Below are positions 24,659-33,307 of a DNA stretch of 64,000 nucleotides, piece after piece. The stretch lies in NCBI RefSeq assembly GCF_001042715.1, contig NZ_CP009687.1:3463418-3527417 (forward strand), in the 5' to 3' direction. A model generated the notes under the pieces. The model ran no database searches, was not told the origin of the DNA, and was given only the letters and a program-made list of their open reading frames with translations. The position numbers were made by a program, and so were the translations under genes. The stretch's first letter is position 1, and the number at the start of each line of letters is the position of its first letter. The DNA is from Clostridium aceticum (lineage in GTDB: Bacteria > Bacillota > Clostridia > Peptostreptococcales > Natronincolaceae).

Positions 24659-25537
24659 CTACACTTTCTTTTGAACTTCTTTTCCTAAGAGGCCGGTAGG
24701 TTTAACAAGCAGCACACTGATTAAAATAGCAAAGGCAATAGCATCTCTATATCCAGAGTGTATATAACCTGCTGCTAAAGTTTCTGTAACGCCAATCAGT
24801 AGTCCCCCTAGTATAGCTCCTGGTAATATACCAATTCCACCTAATACCGCCGCAGCAAAAGCCTTTAAACCAGCCATAAATCCCATCATAGGGTCCACTG
24901 ACTGATAATACATCCCCACCATAACACCTGCTACTGTTGCTAATACAGCACCTAAGAAGAAAGTAAAGGAAACAACGTGATCTACATTGATACCCATTAA
25001 TCTTGCTGCCTCCATATTCTGTGCTGTGGCCCGCATTGCTTTTCCTATTTTCGTCTTTTTTACCAATAGTGTTAATCCAATCATTAAGATCACTGAAGTA
25101 AATAAAATGATAATCTGTAAATAAGATATTCTAAAACTCTGAAATTGAATAAATCCTAAATTAAATACTAATGGAAAATTTTTCGTTTCAGAACCCCACA
25201 TCACCATAACAAGATTTTGCAAAAAGATAGATATTCCTATTGTGCTAATCAGAGCAGTTACCTTTGGTGCATTTTTTTTCCTTAGAGGCAGTAAGGCTAC
25301 TTTATCAATCAAAATGCCAAATATACCTGTTAACAAAACACTTACAGCAAAAGCAGGTAAGAAGCTCATCCCTAATGCAGTCATTAACATTAAGCATATA
25401 AAAGCCCCAAACATGTATACTGCACCATGTGAAAAATTAACCAGCTCTAAAATACCAAATACCATCGTATAGCCTATAGCTGTCAATGCGTAGGTACTGC
25501 CCAGGGTTATTCCATTGATAATTTGTTGTAAAAACAT
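24659..25537 (-). CDS. livH: LIV-type ABC transporter permease LivH
   Basis: The 292-residue permease has about eight membrane helices. Family motifs are NGITLGSTYALTAIGYTMVF at the N-terminus, ELVNFSHGAVYM, and RATAQNMEAARLMGINVD near residue 165 for coupling to the ATPases. Two ATGs lie six bases apart; GGGAGAG abuts the first and stands six bases before the second, so 25537 is chosen. A hairpin separates the gene from the upstream binding-protein gene. Confidence 0.92.
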   Translation of the reverse strand: MFLQQIINGITLGSTYALTAIGYTMVFGILELVNFSHGAVYMFGAFICLMLMTALGMSFLPAFAVSVLLTGIFGILIDKVALLPLRKKNAPKVTALISTIGISIFLQNLVMVMWGSETKNFPLVFNLGFIQFQSFRISYLQIIILFTSVILMIGLTLLVKKTKIGKAMRATAQNMEAARLMGINVDHVVSFTFFLGAVLATVAGVMVGMYYQSVDPMMGFMAGLKAFAAAVLGGIGILPGAILGGLLIGVTETLAAGYIHSGYRDAIAFAILISVLLVKPTGLLGKEVQKKV

Positions 25538-25583
25538 CCTCATCTCTCCCGATTAGTGTCCTAATAATAAGTTTATTTATATA

Positions 25584-25638
25584 AGCCTTGCGGTACTTTG
25601 AAAACATGTGTAAAAACAGTATCAAATCCTGCAAGGCT
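25584..25638 (-). promoter_or_regulatory. Intercistronic hairpin between livJ and livH
   Basis: AGCCTTGC (25584-25591) pairs perfectly with GCAAGGCT (25631-25638) around a partly paired 39-base centre. No T run follows on the minus strand, so it is more likely an mRNA-stabilising or partial attenuation structure after the binding-protein gene. Confidence 0.45.
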
Positions 25639-25670
25639 CATATTTAAAATCATTTGTGAAAAGAGTTTTA

Positions 25671-26807
25671 TTATTTTACAAGTACAAACTCTCCATCTTG
25701 AATTTGAAGAACGCTCATTGTTTTAACAACATCTCTATTTTCATTGAAGGTAATATTACCTGTAACACCTTCATAGTCTGCTGTTTTTGCTAACTCATCT
25801 CTTACTGCTGCACGATCAGTACCAGCTTTTTCTATAGCTTTTGCTAGTACACCTAAAGTATCATAGGCAACTGCAGCAAATTGATCTGGCTCTTGATTGT
25901 AAGCTGTTCTAAAACTTTCTATAAATGTGCTTATTGCAGCATTATTGTCATCTGGGAAAAAGTTTGTTGTTAAATAAATTCCATTTACACTATCTCCTGC
26001 TAATTTAATTAGCTCTTCATTATAAATTGAACTTAAACCAGCTAGTGGAATATCATAACCTAACTGCTTCATTTGTTGTGCGATCATACCAGTTTCTGTA
26101 TAGAAGGCTGCTAAAAATATCACATCAGGATTTACACTGTTGATTTTTGTCAGTGTAGAGGTAAAGTCTTGTGTTTGTCCTCCAATAAAAGTCTCTTCTG
26201 CTACAATTTCTGCACCTAAATTTTTTGCTCCTTCAACAAAGTGATCTCTGGCAGTGATACCCCAGTCATTGTTGATATAAATCACTGCGATTCTCTTTTT
26301 ATCTAATTGATTTACCACCATATCAGCAGCTATCGGTGCTTCAATAGCTTGAGTATTAATATTTCTAAACATATAGTTTCCTTCACCTGTAAAATCAGGG
26401 TGAGATGTCGTTGGTGAGAACTGTACTAAGCCACCTGCTTCGTAAACCGAAGATGCAGCTAAAGACGCTGTGCTTGAAAAATGTCCTATTACTGCTGTAA
26501 CTTTTTCATCATCTACTAATCTTTGCGCTACATTTGTAGCTTCACGAGCATCATTTCTATCATCTAAAAAAGTTAGTTTTACTTGTTTACCGTCAATACC
26601 ACCGGCCTCATTAATTTCTTTTGCCTTTAGTTCTGTTCCCATTCTAAAAGCATTGCCATATTGAGCGTAATCCCCAGATAATGGTGCTGCTACAGCTATT
26701 GTGATCTCCTCAAGATCTACATTAGCCTTTTCTGATGTGCCGGCACATCCAGCAAGTAGTAAGAATACCATAGATGTAATTAAAATAAGTATAATTGCCT
26801 TTTTCAT
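25671..26807 (-). CDS. livJ: LIV-type ABC transporter substrate-binding lipoprotein
   Basis: The 378-residue precursor has a lipoprotein signal with lipobox LLAGC near residues 17-21. The mature part is a type I periplasmic binding fold: ITIAVAAPLSGDYAQYGNAF at its start, KLTFLDDRNDAREATNVA, and TSHPDFTGEGNYMFRNI near residue 140. It captures substrate outside the membrane for LivHMFG. Start at ATG 26807 behind AAGGGGG. It is the first gene of the operon under a strong promoter. Branched-chain amino acids are the default substrate, but the co-transcribed ATC-hydrolase-like gene leaves other amide or ring substrates open. Confidence 0.92.
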   Translation of the reverse strand: MKKAIILILITSMVFLLLAGCAGTSEKANVDLEEITIAVAAPLSGDYAQYGNAFRMGTELKAKEINEAGGIDGKQVKLTFLDDRNDAREATNVAQRLVDDEKVTAVIGHFSSTASLAASSVYEAGGLVQFSPTTSHPDFTGEGNYMFRNINTQAIEAPIAADMVVNQLDKKRIAVIYINNDWGITARDHFVEGAKNLGAEIVAEETFIGGQTQDFTSTLTKINSVNPDVIFLAAFYTETGMIAQQMKQLGYDIPLAGLSSIYNEELIKLAGDSVNGIYLTTNFFPDDNNAAISTFIESFRTAYNQEPDQFAAVAYDTLGVLAKAIEKAGTDRAAVRDELAKTADYEGVTGNITFNENRDVVKTMSVLQIQDGEFVLVK

Positions 26808-26872
26808 TTTTTTTCCCCCTTAGTTTTAATTCATACTAATTTGATAAGAATAGTATGTTTTACTTGAGCCTT

Positions 26873-26902
26873 ATTTTATCATATTTATTTTTGCAAAGTC
26901 AA
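26873..26902 (-). promoter_or_regulatory. Promoter of the liv operon
   Basis: On the minus strand there is TTGACT (26897-26902), 18 bases, then TAAAAT (26873-26878), giving a leader of about 60 bases. The remaining upstream stretch (26957-27017) holds nested inverted repeats AACCAAT/ATTGGTT and AACTTAT/ATAAGTT of unknown role and no gene. Confidence 0.75.
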
Positions 26903-27020
26903 TGTTAATTATAACAAAGTCTTCTTTATGAAAGATTTAAAGGATGACTTTGTTGAAACCAATAAGGGAAATTATAACTTATCCATCACTTATAAAGTTT
27001 ATAAGTTCTCATTGGTTATA

Positions 27021-27058
27021 ATAAAACAAGTAATATTCAAAAATATTACTTGTTTTAT
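27021..27058. terminator. Terminator after the LonB-like gene
   Basis: A perfect 17-pair A/T-rich stem (27021-27037 with 27042-27058) with a CAAA loop lies 52 bases past the stop of the protease gene. Confidence 0.8.
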
Positions 27059-27109
27059 TATCTGTTTATAAAATTTTAACAAAATTATTGAAATAATGCA
27101 ATGTTTTCG

Positions 27110-29500
27110 TTATTTTTCCTCTTCTTCATCTACTATATTTTTTAACTTTTCTGTAATCAATTCATTCATTGTCCCTTTAGGATATTCTCCTTTATCATTT
27201 TTTTCCCCAGCAGGAATTCCTGTAAGTACTTCAATACCCTCCTCTACGTGTCCAATAGAGTAAATGTGAAACTTATTTTCCCTCACTGCTTCAATTACCT
27301 CTTCCTTAAGCATTAGATTTTTCACATTTTGCTTTGGAATCATCACACCCTGTTCTCCTGTTAAACCTTTTATTTTGCAGATGTCAAAAAACCCTTCTAT
27401 TTTTTCATTTACTCCTCCAATAGGCTGAATCTCTCCTTTTTGATTGACTGATCCTGTAACAGCTATACTCTGCTTTATAGGAACCTGCGCAATACTGGAG
27501 AGTATGGCATAAAGCTCTGTACTGGAAGCACTATCCCCGTCAATAATAGAATAGTTTTGTTCAAAACTGATGCTGACAGAAAGAGACATGGGTTTTTCCT
27601 GTGCATACTTACAACCTAAGTAACCACTTAATATAAGCACCCCTTTGTCATGAAGACTTCCACTCTTTTTCACTTCTCTTTCTATATTAATAATCCCAGC
27701 CTTTCCTCGATAAGTGGATACTGTTATTCTGCTGGGTTTACCGAAGGAGTATTCTCCCGTTCCCATCACAGCAAGTCCATTAATTTGTCCTATTTTTTCT
27801 CCCTCCACATCGATTAGTAGGGTTTCTTCTTCGAACATTTCATTTAACTTTTCTTCGTATTTACTATTGCGATAAATTTTCTTCTGTATCGCCTTTTCTA
27901 CATGCTGTTTTGTAACTTGGTCTGCATTTTCCAACTGTGCCCATGTATCTGCTTCATATAAAATTTCTACAATTTGATTAAACCGTGAGCTAAGTTTACT
28001 TTGATGGTCCGCCAATCTCGAACTATATTCTATGATTCTAGCAACAGCTGTTTTATCAAAATCCTTTAAACCTACTTCTCTACAATGGGCTGCTATAAAT
28101 TTTGCCATTTTCATAACATTTTCTTGGTTCTTTTCCATTTCTACATCAAAATCAGCCATAACTTTAAACAATTTCTTAAAATCCTCATCCATACTAAAAA
28201 GCATATGATATATATAAGCATCTCCTATGATGATGACTTTTAGGTCAATAGGTATCGGTTGCGGTTTAAGACTAGAGGTTACAACATAACCCATCTGCTT
28301 ATTTAAACTCTCAATGTTAATCTCACCAGTTTTTAAAGCTCTTTTCAAAGTTTCCCACGCATAGGGCTGAGATAGTATCTCCTTTGCCTGTATAATAAGA
28401 AAGCCTCCGTTTGCCTTGTGTAATGAACCAGGCTTTATTTCCATAAAATCTGTTTTCAAAATTCCCATTTCATTTTTGTATTCAATCGTTCCCAAAAGGT
28501 TTGCAAAGGTAGGATTGGTTTCATTGATAATGGGGGCATGGGTCAGTTCTGCATTGCTTATAAATAAGTTGACTTTATAACGGTTAAAAAAGTTTTCATT
28601 AAATTTTAAAGGCATCATCAAAAGTTCTTCTGGTTCCTTTGGTTCCTTGTCTTTTTTAAAGGCATCTATATTTTCAAGAATATCCTCTTCTACATCATTA
28701 ATAAATTCTCTAAGCCCCCCACTATGTCCGTAGCGTTGAATCAGCTTCTTAATGTGATAATTGATCAATTCATAGGCAACTTTTTTGTCAAGCTTTTTTA
28801 CTGCATCATTTAACTGTTCTTCTAAGTCCCTAATTTTATTAAGAATTTCTAAAGTTTCTAAGCCTAATTCGTTAGAACGATGTCTGATTTCTTCCATTTC
28901 TTCTACCGTAAGGGCATTATACTCCTCTTGGGTCATAGGTCGATCATCCTTTAGCGGCACTGTGATTAACCCATGCTCTGACTCTTTGAATAAAAACCCA
29001 GAGTTCTGTGCTGTATTATTTAGCTGATGTACAATTTCTTGATTCTTTCGCTGAAACTCTCGAAGAATTTCGCTCTTTTTTGTTTCATATTCCCTGCCAT
29101 TATAAGCAATGGGAATCTCTTTTTTTAGGATCTCGATCATGCCTTCTATGTCTTTTTTAAATTGCAATCCTAACCCAGTTTCCATGCTTAAAGCCTTAGG
29201 CATATCAGGGTTTTTAAAGTTAAACACATATACCCAATCATTGGGAATCATGATATCTTTAGCAAATTTTTCAGTAATCGAATGGGCATAACTATTTCTT
29301 CCTGTTCCACTTAAGCCGGCAATAAAAACATTGTAACCCTTCTTTTTCATTTTCAAGGCAAATTCTAGAGCCTCTACTGCACGATCTTGTCCAATAATTC
29401 CTTTGAGTGGTTCTAGTTCAGCTGTTGTTTCAAAATCCAAATCTTCAACATGACATGGACTAGTTAATCCTTCTGGTTTTAGCCGAAATTGATTTATCAT
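27110..29500 (-). CDS. LonB-like ATP-dependent protease (AAA+ plus Lon S16 domain)
   Basis: The 796-residue protein has an N-terminal ATPase region with Walker A GLSGTGRNSYAHS near residue 60, and a long helical insertion at about 150-260. The AAA region resumes after that (GSLHKANGGFLIIQAKEIL near residue 360). The C-terminal Lon peptidase domain (about 570-770) has catalytic Ser in DGDSASSTELYAI and Lys in VNEKIEGFF. It belongs to the Lon family seen in Clostridia that lacks the classical Lon N domain. It probably degrades damaged or regulatory proteins. The start at 29500 is chosen because GGGGGAGG lies upstream; the longer frame to 29566 has no such site. Confidence 0.9.
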   Translation of the reverse strand: MINQFRLKPEGLTSPCHVEDLDFETTAELEPLKGIIGQDRAVEALEFALKMKKKGYNVFIAGLSGTGRNSYAHSITEKFAKDIMIPNDWVYVFNFKNPDMPKALSMETGLGLQFKKDIEGMIEILKKEIPIAYNGREYETKKSEILREFQRKNQEIVHQLNNTAQNSGFLFKESEHGLITVPLKDDRPMTQEEYNALTVEEMEEIRHRSNELGLETLEILNKIRDLEEQLNDAVKKLDKKVAYELINYHIKKLIQRYGHSGGLREFINDVEEDILENIDAFKKDKEPKEPEELLMMPLKFNENFFNRYKVNLFISNAELTHAPIINETNPTFANLLGTIEYKNEMGILKTDFMEIKPGSLHKANGGFLIIQAKEILSQPYAWETLKRALKTGEINIESLNKQMGYVVTSSLKPQPIPIDLKVIIIGDAYIYHMLFSMDEDFKKLFKVMADFDVEMEKNQENVMKMAKFIAAHCREVGLKDFDKTAVARIIEYSSRLADHQSKLSSRFNQIVEILYEADTWAQLENADQVTKQHVEKAIQKKIYRNSKYEEKLNEMFEEETLLIDVEGEKIGQINGLAVMGTGEYSFGKPSRITVSTYRGKAGIINIEREVKKSGSLHDKGVLILSGYLGCKYAQEKPMSLSVSISFEQNYSIIDGDSASSTELYAILSSIAQVPIKQSIAVTGSVNQKGEIQPIGGVNEKIEGFFDICKIKGLTGEQGVMIPKQNVKNLMLKEEVIEAVRENKFHIYSIGHVEEGIEVLTGIPAGEKNDKGEYPKGTMNELITEKLKNIVDEEEEK

Positions 29501-29600
29501 GCTACTTCCTCCCCCATATTGTTTGTTTAGTTTATATATACCTATTTGAAAACTTTTTAAAAGCAAAACTTTAAAATTTATGATTTCCTAACCAAAGAAA

Positions 29601-29635
29601 AAAGATGCTAATGACTTTCATCTTTTAGCATCTTT
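29601..29635 (-). terminator. Terminator after the LysM gene
   Basis: AAAGATGCTAA pairs with TTAGCATCTTT around a 13-base loop, followed on the minus strand by T residues, shortly after the LysM gene stop. Confidence 0.8.
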
Positions 29636-29658
29636 TTTTAATGATATAATTTTGGGTC

Positions 29659-30849
29659 TTATCTTCCTGCTGCTATCAATACATTTCTCTGGTGTGCTTC
29701 ATCTCTTTTTCCATCTACATGACGGGTGCTATTTGAAAAGTATAAATCACTATGTCCTTGAAAGTTATTATTGTTTATGTATTGTATATCATGGGGCATG
29801 GCACTGGCAGATGCCGCTAATCTTCTACCATCTACCTCAACAATCACCGGTCTTCTATTCCAGCTATAGTTGCCACCCCATACTTCCTTCATAATAGCAG
29901 CATCTCTAGCTGTCAAAGGTTCTACATCAGCATGATTTGCTCCTATGGTACGCTTCATGCTCCATCTTCTGCCTGTATGAAAGTCTTCTACAATAAAAAC
30001 CTTTCCTATAGGAACTACATACTGAGCTTCTGTCCACCAATCCAGTAGTTCTCCATACTGGGGGCCTGGGGTTGATTTTACAGGAATATGATGTACTGGA
30101 ATCGTCAGCCTATCCCCTATCCTTAATACATGATTATCCCTCAAACCATTGACATTCTGCAACTCCTTAAAGGGAATACCATACTGGATAGAAAGCGTCC
30201 ACAGGTTGTCTCCATTTTTAACCGTGTGGGTAATATAAGATTTGCTGGGTGTACTAGAAGTAGGGGGTGTTGGGTTAGAGGCAGGAGGTACTGCCCCTGA
30301 TGTTGAGGGTATGGTTACTGTTTGACCAGGGTAGATATGCTGTCCCTCTTTTAAACCATTGGCATTTAAAAATTCCTTTAAACTCACATTAAATTTGTTG
30401 CTGATAATCCATGGGGTATCATTGTTTTGCACAGTGTATGTACTTGTATTACTAGATGTACTGGGAATCAACATCCTTTGTCCAGGGTAGATATGCTGTC
30501 CTTCTCTTAAACCATTGATCTTTAAAAAGTCATTCAAACTTACTTTGAATTTATTGCTGATAATCCATGGCGTATCATTTTGCTGCACAGTATACGTAGT
30601 TTGCTGCTGTTTTGTCGGCACCTTCACAACGTCTCCTGCATTAATAGCAGTGTTATTTCTATACTGTGGATTAAGACGATAGATTTCCTCCAAAGATACT
30701 TGATATTTTTGAGAAATGATCCATAGGGTATCTCCTGCAGCCACCCTATGGGTAAGGGGGTTAGCAAAGGCAGAAGTCATGGTGGAAGTCAATACAGTGG
30801 ATGCGATTGCAGTACCTATAATAATTTTCTTGAATTTCTTATTCATCAT
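29659..30849 (-). CDS. Secreted protein with four LysM domains and a conserved C-terminal domain
   Basis: The 396-residue protein has a signal peptide (cleavage near AFA-NP) and four LysM repeats at about 33-78, 85-128, 137-181 and 210-255, each with the GDT/NDTPWIIS type start. The second and third are nearly identical, pointing to recent duplication. A Pro/Thr linker precedes the fourth. The C-terminal 130 residues form a domain common after LysM in Clostridia (GELLDWWTEAQYVVPIG, RTIGANHADVEPLTARDAA, MPHDIQ, and a closing H-rich GHSDLYFSNSTRH). It is probably a cell-wall or spore-coat binding enzyme or structural protein; catalysis is unproven. Start is ATG 30849, six bases after GGAGG. Confidence 0.85.
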   Translation of the reverse strand: MMNKKFKKIIIGTAIASTVLTSTMTSAFANPLTHRVAAGDTLWIISQKYQVSLEEIYRLNPQYRNNTAINAGDVVKVPTKQQQTTYTVQQNDTPWIISNKFKVSLNDFLKINGLREGQHIYPGQRMLIPSTSSNTSTYTVQNNDTPWIISNKFNVSLKEFLNANGLKEGQHIYPGQTVTIPSTSGAVPPASNPTPPTSSTPSKSYITHTVKNGDNLWTLSIQYGIPFKELQNVNGLRDNHVLRIGDRLTIPVHHIPVKSTPGPQYGELLDWWTEAQYVVPIGKVFIVEDFHTGRRWSMKRTIGANHADVEPLTARDAAIMKEVWGGNYSWNRRPVIVEVDGRRLAASASAMPHDIQYINNNNFQGHSDLYFSNSTRHVDGKRDEAHQRNVLIAAGR

Positions 30850-30974
30850 CGTTGTCCTCCTTTTGGTGATAAAAAACTAATCTTACATAATCTTACATTC
30901 TATATAAATTCGAAGAAAACTACAGAAACCCTTTATGTAAAATTTTCTATTAGAACCATATGTTTCACATAGCA

Positions 30975-31004
30975 AAAAAGGTACCCCCCAAGGGATACCT
31001 TTTT
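30975..31004 (-). terminator. Terminator after the opuA operon
   Basis: AAAAAGGTA and TACCTTTTT flank a short C/G-rich inner helix; on the minus strand it ends in a T run. It is the first terminator downstream of opuAA. Confidence 0.75.
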
Positions 31005-31037
31005 AAAACTATACGGTTGTTATAACCCATAAAGGAA

Positions 31038-31088
31038 GGGTCAAAACCCTTCCCTACGATTATGTCTAGTAGGGATAGGTCTTGACCC
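31038..31088. repeat. Palindromic intergenic element
   Basis: Two 20-base inverted arms (31038-31057 and 31069-31088) with three mismatches surround an 11-base centre. The left arm itself contains a perfect GGAAGGGT/ACCCTTCC hairpin with its flank. It lies between the opuAA stop and the terminator. It looks like a small mobile palindrome (REP-like), distinct from the A-F repeat family. Confidence 0.5.
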
Positions 31089-31108
31089 ATATTAGTTGAA
31101 ACTTCACC

Positions 31109-32281
31109 TTATGCTAATCCCGATAGAACCGATACCCGTACAATAATTCCCAACAATTTTTCTGAATCGTCTACAACTGCTATAGGATACTTTGTGTCAA
31201 TCGCCTTAGGAATCAATTCTTGTACATAGGTCTCCTGATCTGTTGTGTAATAATCTTTTCTTAAAATCTCTTTTAAAGTCTTATTTTCTTTAATTGCTTC
31301 GATAGTATCTTCTATTGTTATGATACCTTGAAGCCTTCTGTCCTTATCCACAACAAAGATACTAGAGAGACCATGATCCTTCATCGCCTTCATTGCTACC
31401 TTAGGTCCATCCTTCATAGAAACCAAAGGACTTGGATGAAACATAATGTGTTTTGCCTGTACCACCTTAGATTTATCAATATCCTTAATAAAGTCTTCAA
31501 TATATCCATTTTCTGGATTTGACAAAATTTCTTCTGGTGTACCTATTTGTACAACTTCTCCATCCTTCATAACAGCAACCCTATCCCCTATCTTAAAGGC
31601 CTCATTTACATCATGGGTAATAAAAATGATGGTCTTTTGTAGCTTCGCTTGAAGGTCTAAAAGTTCTAACTGCATGTCTCGACGAATCAATGGATCTAGC
31701 GCACTAAAGGGCTCATCCATCAACAAAATATCAGGATCATTGGCCAAGGCTCTTGCCAAGCCTACCCTTTGCTGCATTCCACCACTTAATTGATGAGGCA
31801 TTTTATCACCCCAACCTCCTAAACCTACAGCTATCAGCATTTCCTCTGCAAGCTTATATCTTTTTTGCTTGTCCATTTCTTTTACTTCCAACCCATAAGC
31901 TACGTTCTCCATAACACTCTTATGGCTAAAAAGTCCAAAATGCTGAAATACCATAGCAATCTTGTTTTGTCTAAGTTCCCTAAGCTGTTGTTTATCGTAT
32001 TGTACAATATCTTCTCCATCTATATAGATTTTTCCTTTGGTTGGCTTGTTTAATAGATTTAAACATCGTATTAACGTAGACTTTCCACTACCAGAAAGTC
32101 CCATAATAACGAAAATTTCTCCTTTGTTCACTTCAAAGGATACATTATTTACCCCAACTGCCTGTCCTGTTTGCTTTAATATCTCTTCTTTAGAGATTCC
32201 TTTTTCTAACTTTTTTAAAGCAACCTTAGGATTTTTGCCAAAAACTTTTATCAGGTTTTCTACTTTTAGTTGTACCGACAT
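31109..32281 (-). CDS. opuAA: Glycine betaine/proline ABC transporter ATP-binding protein with CBS domains
   Basis: The 390-residue protein has an ABC domain of the OpuAA/ProV (QAT) type: Walker A GLSGSGKST near residue 62, the Q-loop stretch VFQHFGLFSHK, signature LSGGMQQRVGLARAL near residue 165 and Walker B ILLMDEPFSALDP near residue 186. Two CBS domains follow at about 275-390. In OpuA systems CBS domains sense ionic strength or cyclic-di-AMP and gate uptake. The gene ends the opuAC-opuAB-opuAA operon, an unusual order with the binding protein first. It supports osmoprotectant uptake in salty or alkaline habitats. Confidence 0.93.
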   Translation of the reverse strand: MSVQLKVENLIKVFGKNPKVALKKLEKGISKEEILKQTGQAVGVNNVSFEVNKGEIFVIMGLSGSGKSTLIRCLNLLNKPTKGKIYIDGEDIVQYDKQQLRELRQNKIAMVFQHFGLFSHKSVMENVAYGLEVKEMDKQKRYKLAEEMLIAVGLGGWGDKMPHQLSGGMQQRVGLARALANDPDILLMDEPFSALDPLIRRDMQLELLDLQAKLQKTIIFITHDVNEAFKIGDRVAVMKDGEVVQIGTPEEILSNPENGYIEDFIKDIDKSKVVQAKHIMFHPSPLVSMKDGPKVAMKAMKDHGLSSIFVVDKDRRLQGIITIEDTIEAIKENKTLKEILRKDYYTTDQETYVQELIPKAIDTKYPIAVVDDSEKLLGIIVRVSVLSGLA

Positions 32282-32320
32282 CCTTCATCGCCTACCTTTT
32301 ATCTTTTATACTAGATCTCT

Positions 32321-33172
32321 TTACTTCTCTACCTTAAATTTATCTGCTACACCCTGTGTAAGTCTATCTATAATAATAGCAAGAATAACAATGGCTAATC
32401 CTGCCTCTGTACCCTTGGCGATATCAATTCTATTGATAGCTACTAAGACCTCTCTACCTAAGCCTGGTGCTCCAATCATAGATGCAATAACCACCATTGC
32501 CATTGCCATCATGATTGTTTGATTTATTCCTGTCATAATGGTTGGCAAGGCCTGTGGCAGCTCTACTTTATATAATATTTGCCACGGAGAAGAACCAAAG
32601 GAATGGGCTGCCTCCACCATTTCTTTGGAAACATTTCGAATTCCTAGATTTGTTAATCGAATAACAGGAACAATAGCGTAGATGGTAGTTGCAAATACTG
32701 CGGAAACACGTCCTAAGCCAAATAGAAGCATGGCAGGAATCAAGTACACGAAACTTGGCATTGTCTGCATACCATCTAAAATAGGTCTTATAGCAGTTTC
32801 AATATTTGATTTATAAGCCATAAGAATCCCTATAGGTATACCTATCATGACAGAAATAACAACAGATGTTAAAATTACCGCCAGTGTTTCAATCATGAGG
32901 GTCCAAAGACCAAAGGAGCCTATGATCAATAACATAAAAGCAAAACCAATACCAGAAGACAGCTTCTTAATACGCCATCCCATAAAAAATACAATAAGAA
33001 TAAAAAACCACCAAGGCAACAATTGTAAAACAAAATCTACCGTTGTTAAAAATCTTAAAATGTTCGCTCCTAAAGCATCAAAAACACTATCAAAGTTGTT
33101 AACAAGCCATTTAACAAAAGAATCCACATAAACACCCAACTCAAATTTTAAAAACTCTGGAAATTCATACAT
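32321..33172 (-). CDS. opuAB: Glycine betaine ABC transporter permease
   Basis: The 283-residue permease has about six to seven membrane helices after an amphipathic N-terminus. The BPD-transporter EAA-type loop is seen as EMVEAAHSFGSSPWQILYKV near residue 185. GMQTMPSFVYLIPAMLLFG near residue 133 is typical of OpuAB/ProW. It forms the channel energised by OpuAA. The ribosome site before ATG 33172 is weak (AAAAGACAT), so translation may be low relative to the binding protein. Confidence 0.92.
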   Translation of the reverse strand: MYEFPEFLKFELGVYVDSFVKWLVNNFDSVFDALGANILRFLTTVDFVLQLLPWWFFILIVFFMGWRIKKLSSGIGFAFMLLIIGSFGLWTLMIETLAVILTSVVISVMIGIPIGILMAYKSNIETAIRPILDGMQTMPSFVYLIPAMLLFGLGRVSAVFATTIYAIVPVIRLTNLGIRNVSKEMVEAAHSFGSSPWQILYKVELPQALPTIMTGINQTIMMAMAMVVIASMIGAPGLGREVLVAINRIDIAKGTEAGLAIVILAIIIDRLTQGVADKFKVEK

Positions 33173-33261
33173 ATGTCTTTTAATTACTGTATTATATCTC
33201 AGTAATCAAATCTCACCTCTCTTTGTAATAGTGTAAAAACTTGCAATTTGTTTTTTACTAA

Positions 33262-33293
33262 CAAATAGTGAACTTTTTAAAGTTCACTATTTG
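33262..33293 (-). promoter_or_regulatory. Intercistronic hairpin between opuAC and opuAB
   Basis: CAAATAGTGAACTTT pairs perfectly with AAAGTTCACTATTTG (15 pairs, two-base loop). On the minus strand the following bases are TTAGTAAAAAA, so it is not a full terminator. It probably stabilises the binding-protein message or attenuates read-through. Confidence 0.55.
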
Positions 33294-33307
33294 CCTAAAA
33301 AAAATGT

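Noticed and set aside
30310-30600. Regular direct repeats resembling a short CRISPR array
   Set aside because: They are the coding repeats of LysM domains two and three, in frame, with no spacer/repeat alternation.
32037-32522. 161-residue plus-strand frame across the opuAA/opuAB junction
   Set aside because: It spans the antisense of two clear genes and has no supporting signals.
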